From: Terriglobales bacterium | GTDB taxonomy: Bacteria; Acidobacteriota; Terriglobia; Terriglobales; Acidobacteriaceae | Direction: 5' to 3' | NCBI GenBank assembly: GCA_015655585.1 | Contig: JAATEV010000091.1 | Location: forward strand, 1-42,138 | Length of the DNA: 42,138 bases | In this document: positions 8,060 through 16,591 of the stretch, one piece after another | Layout of the letters: the number at the start of each line of letters is the position of its first letter | Numbering within the stretch: the stretch's first letter is position 1 | Position numbers and translations under genes: made by a program | The notes under the pieces: model-generated | Told to the model about the DNA's origin: nothing | The model's input: only the letters and a program-made list of their open reading frames with translations | Databases searched by the model: none

Positions 8060-8575
8060 AGCGACACCTATCTCACCCGGAAACCGGCGCCCAGAAACCA
8101 TCTACCAACCAGCAAAAACCACGCATCCACCAGCCGGAACGCCTAAAAACAAAAACCCCACGTAGCAATCCCAACTGATTCGCTTTGATGCACAAGATCA
8201 TAGCCCCGTTTTTGCACCACGGCTCATCTTTTTTCACCAGCTCCCGCACCCACCACAAAAGCACGTCCTCTCGACCGAAGGCACCGCTTTTGGCCGCAGC
8301 AGCAGAGATATCCGCTTCTCTACCCAGACCAAACCCCAGCCCATAAGCCGTTGTTGTGCCGTTGTTTTTGTTTGTTGTTGCTGGTGCCTGTTTTTTGGTT
8401 TGTCATTCCCGAAGGGAATCTGCGTTTGCTGTTGTTCTTGTTCTTGCCGTTGCCCTAAGCCCTTTCTTATCACTCCGACATAAATCATCCCCCCCAAACC
8501 ACCCCCATAATGCACCCGTAACCATCCACCCCGTACAATTAACTCCATATATCGAGATTTGGAGATCCCTCAAGC
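8060..8575 (+). repeat. Intergenic repeat locus 4 (B-like, E, C) between divergent genes
   Basis: This gap separates the VWA operon from the divergent DUF1015 gene. A degenerate module B lies at about 8265-8320: its ends are recognisable (TCGACCGAAG and TATCCGCTTCTCT) but its stem is lost. AGCCCATAAGCCG and a TTG-rich spacer follow, then module C at 8402-8424, where ATTCCC (8405-8410) pairs with GGGAAT (8414-8419). The last 120 bp are ordinary sequence leading to the DUF1015 promoter. No gene is supported. Confidence 0.8.
8534..8539 (+). promoter_or_regulatory. Probable -10 box (TACAAT) of the DUF1015 gene
   Basis: TACAAT sits 36 bp before the start codon, followed by a GGAG ribosome site 11 bp from the ATG. 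No convincing -35 match is visible, so this is a weak call. Confidence 0.4.
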
Positions 8576-9931
8576 ATGGCCCGTATCTATCCCTTCCGCG
8601 CCCTCCGTTACGACCCAGCCCGCGTCAACATGGAAGACGTCGTCACCCAGCCCTACGACAAGATCTCTCCGGCCATGCAGCAGCGTTACTACGACTCCAG
8701 CCCTTACAACCTCGTCCGCATCGTCTACGGCAAGCACTTCCCCAACGACAGCGAGCAGGACAACGTCTACACCCGCGCCGCCAGCTATCTCCGCCAGTGG
8801 CGCAACGAAAACGTTCTCGCCGAAGAATCCGAGCCCGCCCTCTACGGCTACTCCCAGACCTACACAGTCCCCCACACCAACGAGACCCGCGAGCGCCGCG
8901 GCTTCATCGCCCTCGGACACCTCTACGACTACGCCGACAAGGTCGTCTATCGCCACGAGCAGACCTTCCCCAAGCACAAGTCCGACCGCCTGAGCCTCTT
9001 CAAGGCCACCCGCGCCTACTGCGAGCAGATCTACATGCTCTACTCCGACCCCGCCTTCACCGCGGAAAAACTCATCTTCGGAGCCACCGGCCCCAACGGC
9101 AAAGACAACAATGCCGCTGACCTCGCCATCACCGACGAGTACGGCGTAGTCCATCGCGTCTGGAAGCTCACCGACCCCAACCTCATCAACCTCATCATCA
9201 CCGCCATGGCCGACAAGAAGCTCATCATCGCCGACGGCCATCACCGTTACGAGACCTCCGTCGCCTACGCCAAGGAGCGCAGCGCCCAGCTCAAGCTCCC
9301 CCTCGACCACCCCGCCGACCCCGACCACAACCTCCCCTCCGGCCACCTGCCCGAGCCCGCCTTCCCCGAGGCCGCCATGATGATGACCTTCGTCAACATG
9401 GAAGCCCCCGGCATCACCATCCTGCCCACCCACCGCGTAGTCCACGGCCTCGAAAACTTCAACACCCAGGACTTCCTCGCCCGCGCTCAGGAGTTTTTCG
9501 AGATCGCCCCGCTCTCCACTCCCGACCTCGACCCCCTCCGCACCGCCACCGGCGTAGCCTTCATCGCCGCCACCCGCGACGGCAACCACCTCCTCACCGC
9601 CAAACCCGAAGCCATCAAGGCCGCCCTCACCGGCATCTCCCCGCGCCAGGCCCAGCTCGACGTAGTCCAGCTCCACTCCATCATCCTGGACAAACTCCTC
9701 GGCCTGCCCCAGGAGACCATCACCAAACTAGGCAACGTCCGCTACATCCGCGAGTCCGAAGAAGCCGTAGGCCTCGTCAACAGCAATGAAGCCGACATAG
9801 CCTTCCTCATCCGCCCCGTCACCCTCGATCAGCTCCGAGACATCTCCCTCTCCGGCGACGTCATGCCTCAAAAATCCACCGACTTCTACCCCAAGCTCCT
9901 GAGCGGCCTAGCCATCTACGCCCTCGACTAA
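8576..9931 (+). CDS. DUF1015 family protein
   Basis: A 451-residue protein of the DUF1015 family (PF06245), recognised from the N-terminal MARIYPFRALRYDPARV with VVTQPYDKIS, the central IIADGHHRYETSVAYAKE block (about residue 220) and LPTHRVVHGL. The family is widespread in bacteria and archaea, soluble, and has no function I can state with confidence. The conserved HHR and ADGH residues suggest a catalytic site. The start is fixed by GGAG upstream. It stands alone between two repeat loci, with the VWA operon diverging and the amidase gene following, so context gives no firm lead. Confidence 0.85.
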   Translation: MARIYPFRALRYDPARVNMEDVVTQPYDKISPAMQQRYYDSSPYNLVRIVYGKHFPNDSEQDNVYTRAASYLRQWRNENVLAEESEPALYGYSQTYTVPHTNETRERRGFIALGHLYDYADKVVYRHEQTFPKHKSDRLSLFKATRAYCEQIYMLYSDPAFTAEKLIFGATGPNGKDNNAADLAITDEYGVVHRVWKLTDPNLINLIITAMADKKLIIADGHHRYETSVAYAKERSAQLKLPLDHPADPDHNLPSGHLPEPAFPEAAMMMTFVNMEAPGITILPTHRVVHGLENFNTQDFLARAQEFFEIAPLSTPDLDPLRTATGVAFIAATRDGNHLLTAKPEAIKAALTGISPRQAQLDVVQLHSIILDKLLGLPQETITKLGNVRYIRESEEAVGLVNSNEADIAFLIRPVTLDQLRDISLSGDVMPQKSTDFYPKLLSGLAIYALD

Positions 9932-10318
9932 CCAACCAGACAAACCGCAAAACCGACCACAAATACGGGTGCCCCATGTCCGGACTCTCGGACATGGGCA
10001 TTCGCGCAAAACGCGAACCGCTTTTGCTTTTATCGTTGTCGTTGCTTTTGTCGTTACCTGTCGTCGTCGTTGTCGTTGCCTGTTTTTGTTTGTCATTCCC
10101 TAAGGGAATCTGCGTTTGCAGTTCCCGTTGCTCGTTCTTGCCTTTAAAATCCGCTTTGATCGCCTTTAAAATCCCTTTGATCCCCGTTACGCCTTTGCCT
10201 TTAAATCCGTGAAAATCCCCAAAACCCGCGGTCGCAAGTCTTTAAAAATCAGCCTTTATCAGTCTCTATCCCTTTGATCACCGTTACGCCGTTAAAAAGT
10301 TACAATCAACCCAAAGCC
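9932..10318 (+). repeat. Intergenic repeat locus 5 (modules A-E-C-D)
   Basis: No gene is supported. Module A (9966-10022) starts GGGTGCCCCAT and forms a 10-bp perfect stem, CCCATGTCCG (9973-9982) with CGGACATGGG (9989-9998), then TTCGCG/CGCGAA. A TTG-rich spacer follows, then module C at 10092-10114 (ATTCCC/GGGAAT around TAA), and module D from about 10140, with GATCCCCGTTACGCC near 10180 and GATCACCGTTACGCC at 10276-10290. The D module runs directly into the start region of the amidase gene. Confidence 0.85.
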
Positions 10319-11044
10319 TTGAACCCGCCTCTCAAACTCATAGCCGCAACCATCTTCCTCGCGGCTCTCGCCCTCAAAGCCCAGCAACCGCCCCGCATCG
10401 TCGTCCTTCTCGACCCCGCCCACGGCGGCCCCGACGCCGGAGCCCATCTCTCCGGCACGCTCCTCGAAAAAGACCTCACCCTCTCCCTCAACTCCCGCCT
10501 CCGCGCCGCCCTCGCCCCCAACAACTTCGGCCTCATCTCCACCCGCGACTCCGATCCCACCGTACCCTTCCTCACCGACCAGCGCGCCGAGATCGCCAAC
10601 CGCACTCACCCCGCCGCCTGCCTCACCCTCCACGCCACCTCCAGCGGCCGCGGCATCCACATCGTCACCTCCGCCCTGCCCGCGCCCCGCGAAGCCGCTG
10701 ACCTACCTTCACCCCACGCCCCCATCCCCTGGGACGCCGCCCAATCCGCCTCCATCCCCCAGAGCCTCCGCCTCGCCAACGAGCTGGGCGTGGCCCTCCT
10801 CCACGCCCGCATCCCCGTCCTCCTCACCCAGGGCTCCATCCCCCCGCTCGACAACCTCAACTGCCCCGCCGTCGCCATCGAGATCGCCCCACTCTCCTTC
10901 TCCAAACCCGCCTCCATCAACGACGCCGCCTATCAGCAGCGCATCGTCCAGGCCATCGCCGCCGGTCTCTCCTCCTGGCGAGCCCACAACCCGCCAGTCG
11001 TTCCCGGAGCATCTCCCAACACAGCCACCGGAGCAGCACATTGA
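10319..11044 (+). CDS. N-acetylmuramoyl-L-alanine amidase (Amidase_3)
   Basis: Zinc amidase that cuts the bond between muramic acid and the peptide stem of peptidoglycan. The zinc-site motifs are DPAHGG, the Glu of LLEKDLTL, His in LTLHATSS, and the catalytic Glu in VAIEIAPLS near the C-terminus. The chosen TTG start (241 residues) gives a clean signal sequence (MNPPLKLIAATIFLAALALKA). The frame stays open up to a TTG at 10274, but those codons lie in repeat module D. There is no clear Shine-Dalgarno site. The stop overlaps the TTG start of the next gene (TTGA), which implies coupled translation with the GerMN protein. Confidence 0.85.
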   Translation: MNPPLKLIAATIFLAALALKAQQPPRIVVLLDPAHGGPDAGAHLSGTLLEKDLTLSLNSRLRAALAPNNFGLISTRDSDPTVPFLTDQRAEIANRTHPAACLTLHATSSGRGIHIVTSALPAPREAADLPSPHAPIPWDAAQSASIPQSLRLANELGVALLHARIPVLLTQGSIPPLDNLNCPAVAIEIAPLSFSKPASINDAAYQQRIVQAIAAGLSSWRAHNPPVVPGASPNTATGAAH

Positions 11045-11748
11045 TCCCCCGCTACCAGCGCATCATCTTCTGGAGCCTCGTCGGCGGCATCGCCCTCATG
11101 GCGGCCTTCCTGCTCCACGGCTGCCAACAGGCCCACAAACGCCTCACCGCCCTCAACGACGCCACCCCCATCGCCGCCCCCACCAACACCAACACCGAAG
11201 ACGTCACCCTCGCCGTAGCCAACGACGCCGACGCCTCCATCTCCCCCAACGCCGACCAGGTCGCCCTGCCCCAGGACCCCAGCCTCCGCGCCCGCGCCCT
11301 ACTCGACCACCTCCTCTCCACCTACTCCCTTCCCGGCTCCGCGCATCCCCTCCAGAGCGGCCCCGCCGTCGACGACGTCTTCCTCGTCAACCAGTCCCCC
11401 GCCCCCAACGCCGCCGTAGTCATCTCCGACAACGCCGCCCCCGTCCCCCAGAGCCAGCTCGCCATCGTCAACCTCCACGACTCCTTCGTCGACCGCCACC
11501 CCTCCGGCATCCTCACCGAAGCCCTAACCATCCAGTCCATCATCGGCACCCTCCACTTCGCCTTCCCCGCCATCAAACAGGTCCGCTTCCTCGTCAACGG
11601 CCAGCCCCACGACACCCTCGCCGGACACGCCGACCTCCTCCGCACCTATCCCGCAGCCGATACCACCTCGCACCCTCGTCCACCCCAGCTCCCGCCCGAC
11701 ACCCCGGACGCAACGACCGACACAAGCACCGACGCAACCCATCCATAA
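11041..11748 (+). CDS. GerMN-domain envelope protein
   Basis: A 235-residue protein with one N-terminal membrane helix or lipoprotein-like signal (IIFWSLVGGIALMAAFLLHGC, Cys near residue 28). A GerMN-like domain occupies the C-terminal half, shown by AIVNLHDSFVDRHPSG, LTEALTIQSIIGTL and KQVRFLVNGQPHDTLAGHADL. GerMN domains occur beside amidases and spore or wall proteins; here the gene starts inside the stop codon of an amidase, supporting a joint envelope function. The start is TTG. Residues 40-75 are a low-complexity Ala/Asn/Asp linker. The racemase gene follows 8 bp later. Confidence 0.78.
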   Translation: MIPRYQRIIFWSLVGGIALMAAFLLHGCQQAHKRLTALNDATPIAAPTNTNTEDVTLAVANDADASISPNADQVALPQDPSLRARALLDHLLSTYSLPGSAHPLQSGPAVDDVFLVNQSPAPNAAVVISDNAAPVPQSQLAIVNLHDSFVDRHPSGILTEALTIQSIIGTLHFAFPAIKQVRFLVNGQPHDTLAGHADLLRTYPAADTTSHPRPPQLPPDTPDATTDTSTDATHP

Positions 11749-11756
11749 AAAAAATC

Positions 11757-12899
11757 ATGACCACCCCCATTCCCCAGATCGAGACCGAGACCCAGCCCCA
11801 GTTCCAGACCCAGCCCAAACCCCTCACCATCGGCGTCTTCGACTCCGGCTTCGGCGGACTCACCGTCCTCCGCGCCCTGCTCCCCCTCATCCCCTCTGCC
11901 CACTACATCTACCTCGGCGACACCGCCCGCCTCCCCTACGGCTCCAAGTCCCGCGAGACCATCGCCCGCTACGCCGTCTCCAGTGCCCGCTTCCTCCACG
12001 AACAGGGAGCCCAGCTTTTAGTCATCGCCTGCAACACCGCCACCGCCCTGGCCCTCGAAGACATCCAGCAAGCCCTGCCCATCCCCGTCATAGGCGTAGT
12101 CCAGCCCGGAGCCCAGGCCGCCCTCGCTGCAACCGCCCCCCTGCTCTCCCCGCCAAGCCCCTCATCCAAGACCCTCGACGACATAGCTTCCATCAATGCG
12201 AACCCAGCCTCTGGGGAAAATCCAACCTTCAGGGAAAATCCAGCCTCTGGGGAGAATTCGGCTCCCGGAGAAAATCCAGCCGTTGCTTCTAGGTACCCCA
12301 AGGCTTCAGCCTTGGGTCTCTCCAGCCAGCCACAAATAGGGGCTTTAGCCCTTGGGATATGCCTTCCTTCCCCCGCCGAAGAAATCGCCGAAGAGATCCC
12401 CGTAGAATCCCTCGGCCCGCACGTCCTAGTCCTGGCCACCGCAGCCACGGTCCAGTCCCACGCCTACACCCACGCCCTCAACGCCCTCGGCCTCGAAGCC
12501 ACCGAAAAGGCCTGCCCCCTCTTGGTCCCTCTGGTAGAAGAAGGCTGGACCAACCACCCCGTAACCGACGAAGTCCTCCGGATCTACTTAACCGAGGCCC
12601 TCTCCGCCGCCCCCGCCACCCGAACTCTCCTGCTCGGCTGCACCCACTACCCTCTCATTCAACCCGCCATCCACCGCGTCCTCACCACCATCGACCACCC
12701 GCTAACCATCATCGACTCCGCCGAAGCCACCGCACAGGCCACCGCCGCCCTGGTATCCACCCACTTCTCCAACCACCCCGCCACCCACACCAAAACCACC
12801 TTCTACGCCACCGACTCCATAGAAAAATTCCAGCGCCTCGGCTCCGCCTTCTTAGGCCAACCCGTCTCCGAAGTAACCCTCGTAGATCTCGGCGGCTAA
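11757..12899 (+). CDS. murI: Glutamate racemase with a ~95-residue repeat-derived insert
   Basis: Cytoplasmic enzyme that makes D-glutamate for peptidoglycan from L-glutamate. The two catalytic cysteines are Cys92 (IACNTAT) and Cys295 (LGCTHYPL); GVFDSGFGGL (26-35) and LGDTARLPYG (53-62) are also intact. The protein has 380 residues against about 265-280 for the family. The excess is a 20-residue Pro/Gln-rich N-terminus and an insert from about residue 127 to 221, between GVVQPGAQAALAAT and HVLVLATAATVQSHAY. The insert is encoded by a 4 x 18-bp tandem repeat and two palindromes of the intergenic type, all in frame. It probably loops out of the fold, since all catalytic motifs remain. The gene lies 8 bp after the GerMN gene, with no obvious ribosome site. 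Confidence 0.9.
   Translation: MTTPIPQIETETQPQFQTQPKPLTIGVFDSGFGGLTVLRALLPLIPSAHYIYLGDTARLPYGSKSRETIARYAVSSARFLHEQGAQLLVIACNTATALALEDIQQALPIPVIGVVQPGAQAALAATAPLLSPPSPSSKTLDDIASINANPASGENPTFRENPASGENSAPGENPAVASRYPKASALGLSSQPQIGALALGICLPSPAEEIAEEIPVESLGPHVLVLATAATVQSHAYTHALNALGLEATEKACPLLVPLVEEGWTNHPVTDEVLRIYLTEALSAAPATRTLLLGCTHYPLIQPAIHRVLTTIDHPLTIIDSAEATAQATAALVSTHFSNHPATHTKTTFYATDSIEKFQRLGSAFLGQPVSEVTLVDLGG
12204..12275 (+). repeat. 4 x 18-bp tandem repeat inside murI
   Basis: Four consecutive 18-bp units starting at 12204, 12222, 12240 and 12258. Units 1 and 3 differ by one base (CCAGCCTCTGGGGAAAAT is unit 1); units 2 and 4 are more diverged. Being a multiple of three, each unit adds six residues of the type NPASGE without breaking the racemase frame. 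Confidence 0.9.
12297..12353 (+). repeat. Two palindromes of intergenic type inside murI
   Basis: CCCAAGGCT-TC-AGCCTTGGG (12297-12316) and AGGGGCT-TT-AGCCCTT (12338-12353) share the GGCTTYAGCC core of module F hairpins at 2389-2404 and 12997-13014. They are translated in frame as part of the racemase insert. Confidence 0.85.
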
Positions 12900-13333
<434 letters not shown>

Positions 13334-13339
13334 TATACT
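13334..13339 (+). promoter_or_regulatory. Possible -10 box (TATACT) upstream of the EVE gene
   Basis: TATACT lies within ACTGGATATACAGT, a small palindromic region, 179 bp before the EVE start codon. If used, the transcript would carry a long leader that includes a GTCTTTT/AAAAGAC stem. No clear -35 match is seen. Confidence 0.35.
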
Positions 13340-13452
13340 GGATATACAGTCAAATAAATCGCAACCGACGTAAAATGAAGACTTTACCGGAAAGACCCAC
13401 AAAAAATGGGACTTTTTCCCTGTACAACAACCGAAGTCCGAACCTAACCATC

Positions 13453-13480
13453 GTCTTTTGAAGACTTTGCACAAAAAGAC
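13453..13480 (+). promoter_or_regulatory. Leader stem-loop before the EVE gene
   Basis: GTCTTTT (13453-13459) can pair with AAAAGAC (13474-13480), or GTCTT with AAGAC (13453-13465), so two structures compete. A run of G5 and G6 follows (13481-13495), then the GGAAGGAA ribosome site. The phrase TGAAGACTTT also occurs at 13376-13385, so the leader holds a direct repeat about 83 bp apart. Confidence 0.45.
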
Positions 13481-13517
13481 GGGGGAGGAGGGGGGAGACC
13501 CCGGAAGGAACCGACCC

Positions 13518-13898
13518 ATGCCCTATCTTCTGAAAACCGAGCCCAATAAATACTCCTTCGACGACCTCCAGCGCGACGGCGAAACCATCTGGGACGGCAT
13601 CGCCAACAACCAGGCCCTCCTCTACCTCCGCAACATGAAGAAGGGCGAAAAGCTCGTCATCTACCACTCCAACATCGGCAAAGCCGCCATCGGCACCGCC
13701 AAAGTCGTCTCTGTAGACGCTTCTGACCCCAAGAACCCCATCGTCCGCATCCAGCCCGTCAAGCGCTTCAAGCACGAGAAGCCCCTCGAATCCATCCGCA
13801 ACTCCCCTGAATTCAAAGACTCCATCATGTTCCGCCAGTTCCGTCTCTCTGTTGTGCCCCTCACCGAAGATCAGTATAATTGGCTAACCCTTCCCTAA
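13518..13898 (+). CDS. EVE domain protein
   Basis: A single EVE domain of 126 residues (PF01878), a PUA-like fold that binds modified bases in DNA or RNA. The typical opening MPYLLKTEPNKYSFDDL, the WDGIANNQALLYLRNMKKGE segment and VIYHSN are all present, and the length is normal for a stand-alone EVE protein. The start at 13518 is chosen because the homologous N-terminus begins there and GGAAGGAA precedes it; the frame is open back to a TTG at 13458 within the G-rich leader. The gene is not next to a restriction or methylation gene, so its nucleic acid target is unknown. Confidence 0.88.
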   Translation: MPYLLKTEPNKYSFDDLQRDGETIWDGIANNQALLYLRNMKKGEKLVIYHSNIGKAAIGTAKVVSVDASDPKNPIVRIQPVKRFKHEKPLESIRNSPEFKDSIMFRQFRLSVVPLTEDQYNWLTLP

Positions 13899-13970
13899 GC
13901 CGCACACACAATCTTCACCTTGGCTGTAGTTTCGTCATCTCAGCTTTGCGGCAAAGGCCCTGTTTTTCTT

Positions 13971-15167
13971 ATGTCTCTGCTTGCTTGGTTCGACAACCGA
14001 ACTCTTCTTGGCTGCCAGGTCATGCTGGCCATCGTCTTTTTTGGTGTCTTCCTCGCCATGCAGCGCGCCTACCCCTCGGTACGGGGTCTCCGCACCGCCT
14101 CAACAGCATTCTTCCTCGGCTTCCTCGGAATTCTCGCGGTCTTCCTGCGCGGGTCGATTCCTGACTTCATCTCAATCGTTATAAGCAACCTGCTCCTTCT
14201 GAGCGCATTCATCGTCGTCTACGACGCCATCACCCAGATCACCGGCGGACGAAGGCTGACAAAGTACGTCTGGCCGCTCCTGGTCCCGGTTGCTGCCATC
14301 CTCCGGCACTACAGCAGCGTTCATCCGGACATAGTGCCCCGCATCATCGTCATGACTCTGGCCGCCGCGTTCATCCTGTCGCTGTCCGCATGGCAGCTCC
14401 TGACAAGGGCCGACGCATTCTCCAGCCGCCTCACCATGCGTACCCTCGGATACTCCTTTGTCTTCGAAATTGGCGTCCAGCTCTATCGCGCCATCATGAC
14501 CACGCTTTATGGCGCGCCGCAGAACTACATGACCACCAATTCAGTCCAGACTCTCACGCTGGCATTCAACATCTTCTTCGTCTGCTCCGCTGCTCTGTGC
14601 CTCTTCTTCATCGTCAACCACGAGCTCATCACCCGCACCCGCGACGAGTCCGAGCAGGACGCTCTCTCCGGAGCCTTTAACCGCCGAGGCATCGAGCAGC
14701 GCCTCAACACCGAGCTCAAGCGCGTCCAACGCAGCCAGCATCCCCTCACCATCGCCCTCATCGACGTCGATCACTTCAAGCACATCAACGACTCCGCCGG
14801 GCACGCCGTCGGCGACGTCGTCATCCGCACCCTCGTCTCCACCATCACCGCCCGGCTGCGCGCCTACGACTCCCTCGGACGCTACGGAGGCGATGAGTTC
14901 CTCCTCATCCTCCCCCAGACCACCTCCGACGACGCCAGCGTCGTCATCGACCGCCTCGCCTTCCAGGTCCGCACCGGCCTCCGTTCCGGCAGCGAGCTCC
15001 CCGTCACCCTCAGCACCGGCCTCACCGAGGCCGTCCCCGGAGACACCAGCGAAACCATCCTCGACCGCGCCGACAAGGCCCTCTATGATGCCAAGCGCGC
15101 CGGACGCAACTGTAGCCGCACCCTCCTCCACGACCCCCACGCCACCATCCCCATCCTTGCTTCCTGA
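13971..15167 (+). CDS. Membrane diguanylate cyclase, GGDEF paralogue 1
   Basis: Makes the second messenger cyclic di-GMP from two GTP. The N-terminal 230 residues hold about six to seven membrane helices with no recognised sensor domain. The C-terminal GGDEF domain is canonical, with GGDEF at 306-310 and an inhibitory I-site, RAYD, at 297-300, so product feedback is likely. The start at 13971 (MSLLAWFDNRTLLG) is chosen by alignment with the next gene; the frame is open further to 13920. The protein has 398 residues, exactly as many as its neighbour, and the two are clearly tandem duplicates. Confidence 0.9.
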   Translation: MSLLAWFDNRTLLGCQVMLAIVFFGVFLAMQRAYPSVRGLRTASTAFFLGFLGILAVFLRGSIPDFISIVISNLLLLSAFIVVYDAITQITGGRRLTKYVWPLLVPVAAILRHYSSVHPDIVPRIIVMTLAAAFILSLSAWQLLTRADAFSSRLTMRTLGYSFVFEIGVQLYRAIMTTLYGAPQNYMTTNSVQTLTLAFNIFFVCSAALCLFFIVNHELITRTRDESEQDALSGAFNRRGIEQRLNTELKRVQRSQHPLTIALIDVDHFKHINDSAGHAVGDVVIRTLVSTITARLRAYDSLGRYGGDEFLLILPQTTSDDASVVIDRLAFQVRTGLRSGSELPVTLSTGLTEAVPGDTSETILDRADKALYDAKRAGRNCSRTLLHDPHATIPILAS

Positions 15168-15252
15168 GCCCCGCGTTCAGCTACAACTTAAGTGTCTTTG
15201 CCAGAAAAAATAATCCACTAAACTCCCCTAAAGGCCTACAAGCGGATCTCTC

Positions 15253-16449
15253 ATGCTCTTTTCTTTTCTGTCATGGATCGACAATCGCACGATCCTGGGC
15301 TGCGTCATCATCCTCACCTTCACCTTCGCCCTTGTCTTTCAAGGCCTGCGGCGAATGCATCCCGACATGCGCGGGAGCCAGGACTTCTCGCTCGCCTACT
15401 TCTTCGGCCTCATCGGCTGTCTTCTCCTTATATCCCGCGGCTCCATCCCGAACGTTCTCTCCATCGTCGCCGGAAACACCTTCCTCTTCCTCTGCTTCGC
15501 CTTCGTCTATCGAGGCATCCTCAACTTCTTCCAGAAGTCCCGTTCTCTCCTCCCCATCTGGATCGTCATCGCCCTCGCTGCCATTCCTCTCACATGGTTC
15601 AGCGAAGTGCACAACCAGATGGTGCCGCGCGTCATCACCATCTCCCTCATCTACGCCCTCATCCGCGGCCTCACCGCCTACGAGCTCTTCCGCAACGCCG
15701 CCGGAAAGACGCTCATCACCCTCTTCGCCTGCATCATGAGCCTCTATGCTCTCAGCGGCCTGAACCGCGCCATCTTCACCGCCGTCTTCGGCGCGCCGCA
15801 AGACTTCATGCAGCACAATCCCCTGCAAAGCGCCATGCTGGTCGTAGAGATCATCTTCGTCTCCATCACCGCCATCTTCGAGCTGCTCATGCTCTACGGA
15901 GAGCTTCTCTCGCGCATCGAAGAGCAGTCGCACCACGACACCGTATCCGGAGCCCTCAATCGCCGCGGCATCGAGAGCAGGCTCGGCCTTGAGCTCAAGC
16001 GCATCGAGCGCGGCGGCCAGAAGCTCTCCGTCGCCCTCATCGACATCGACTACTTCAAGGTCATCAACGACACCGAAGGCCATGCCGCTGGCGACCACGC
16101 GCTCCGCAAAGTCGTCTCCTCCATCGCAACTCAGCTTCGCGCCTACGATGTTCTCGGGCGCTTCGGCGGCGACGAGTTCCTGCTCATCCTTCCCCAGACC
16201 GCCATACGCGACGCCCTCACCGTAGCCGAGCGGGTAGGCAACTCCGCCCGTATCCTCACCGGCAAAGGCCCCACGCTCACCCTGAGCATCGGACTCAGCG
16301 AAGCCGTCCCCGGCGAACGCGCCATCTCCCTGCTCGCACGCGCCGATCAGGCGCTCTACGACGCCAAGCGCGCCGGACGCAACTGCACCCGCGTCGTTAT
16401 GCCCGATCTACGTATCCCTATCTCCTTGCAGCCCTCGATACACCCCTAG
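15253..16449 (+). CDS. Membrane diguanylate cyclase, GGDEF paralogue 2
   Basis: The second copy of the tandem pair, also 398 residues, starting MLFSFLSWIDNRTILG. It has the same plan: a helical membrane region to about residue 230, then a GGDEF domain with GGDEF at 305-309 and the I-site RAYD at 296-299. It shares long blocks with the first copy (SGALNRRGIE, LIDIDYFKVIND, YDAKRAGRNC), while the membrane part is much more diverged. This pattern fits duplication followed by divergence of input. It starts 85 bp after the first gene with only a weak ribosome site. Confidence 0.9.
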   Translation: MLFSFLSWIDNRTILGCVIILTFTFALVFQGLRRMHPDMRGSQDFSLAYFFGLIGCLLLISRGSIPNVLSIVAGNTFLFLCFAFVYRGILNFFQKSRSLLPIWIVIALAAIPLTWFSEVHNQMVPRVITISLIYALIRGLTAYELFRNAAGKTLITLFACIMSLYALSGLNRAIFTAVFGAPQDFMQHNPLQSAMLVVEIIFVSITAIFELLMLYGELLSRIEEQSHHDTVSGALNRRGIESRLGLELKRIERGGQKLSVALIDIDYFKVINDTEGHAAGDHALRKVVSSIATQLRAYDVLGRFGGDEFLLILPQTAIRDALTVAERVGNSARILTGKGPTLTLSIGLSEAVPGERAISLLARADQALYDAKRAGRNCTRVVMPDLRIPISLQPSIHP

Positions 16450-16591
16450 TCCGGCAAGCTCTCCTCACAGGCAGAGATCAACCCGCACAACCGCTCCTGA
16501 GCCCACACCGACGCGGCCAATTTCCTCTGCACACGGTCCATCCCGCGCTGATATCCTCAGACTTGCGAACTGCACAGGAGATACCACGATC

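Noticed and set aside
8570..9676. A 368-codon antisense frame over the DUF1015 gene
   Set aside because: Same composition artefact; no motif or ribosome site.
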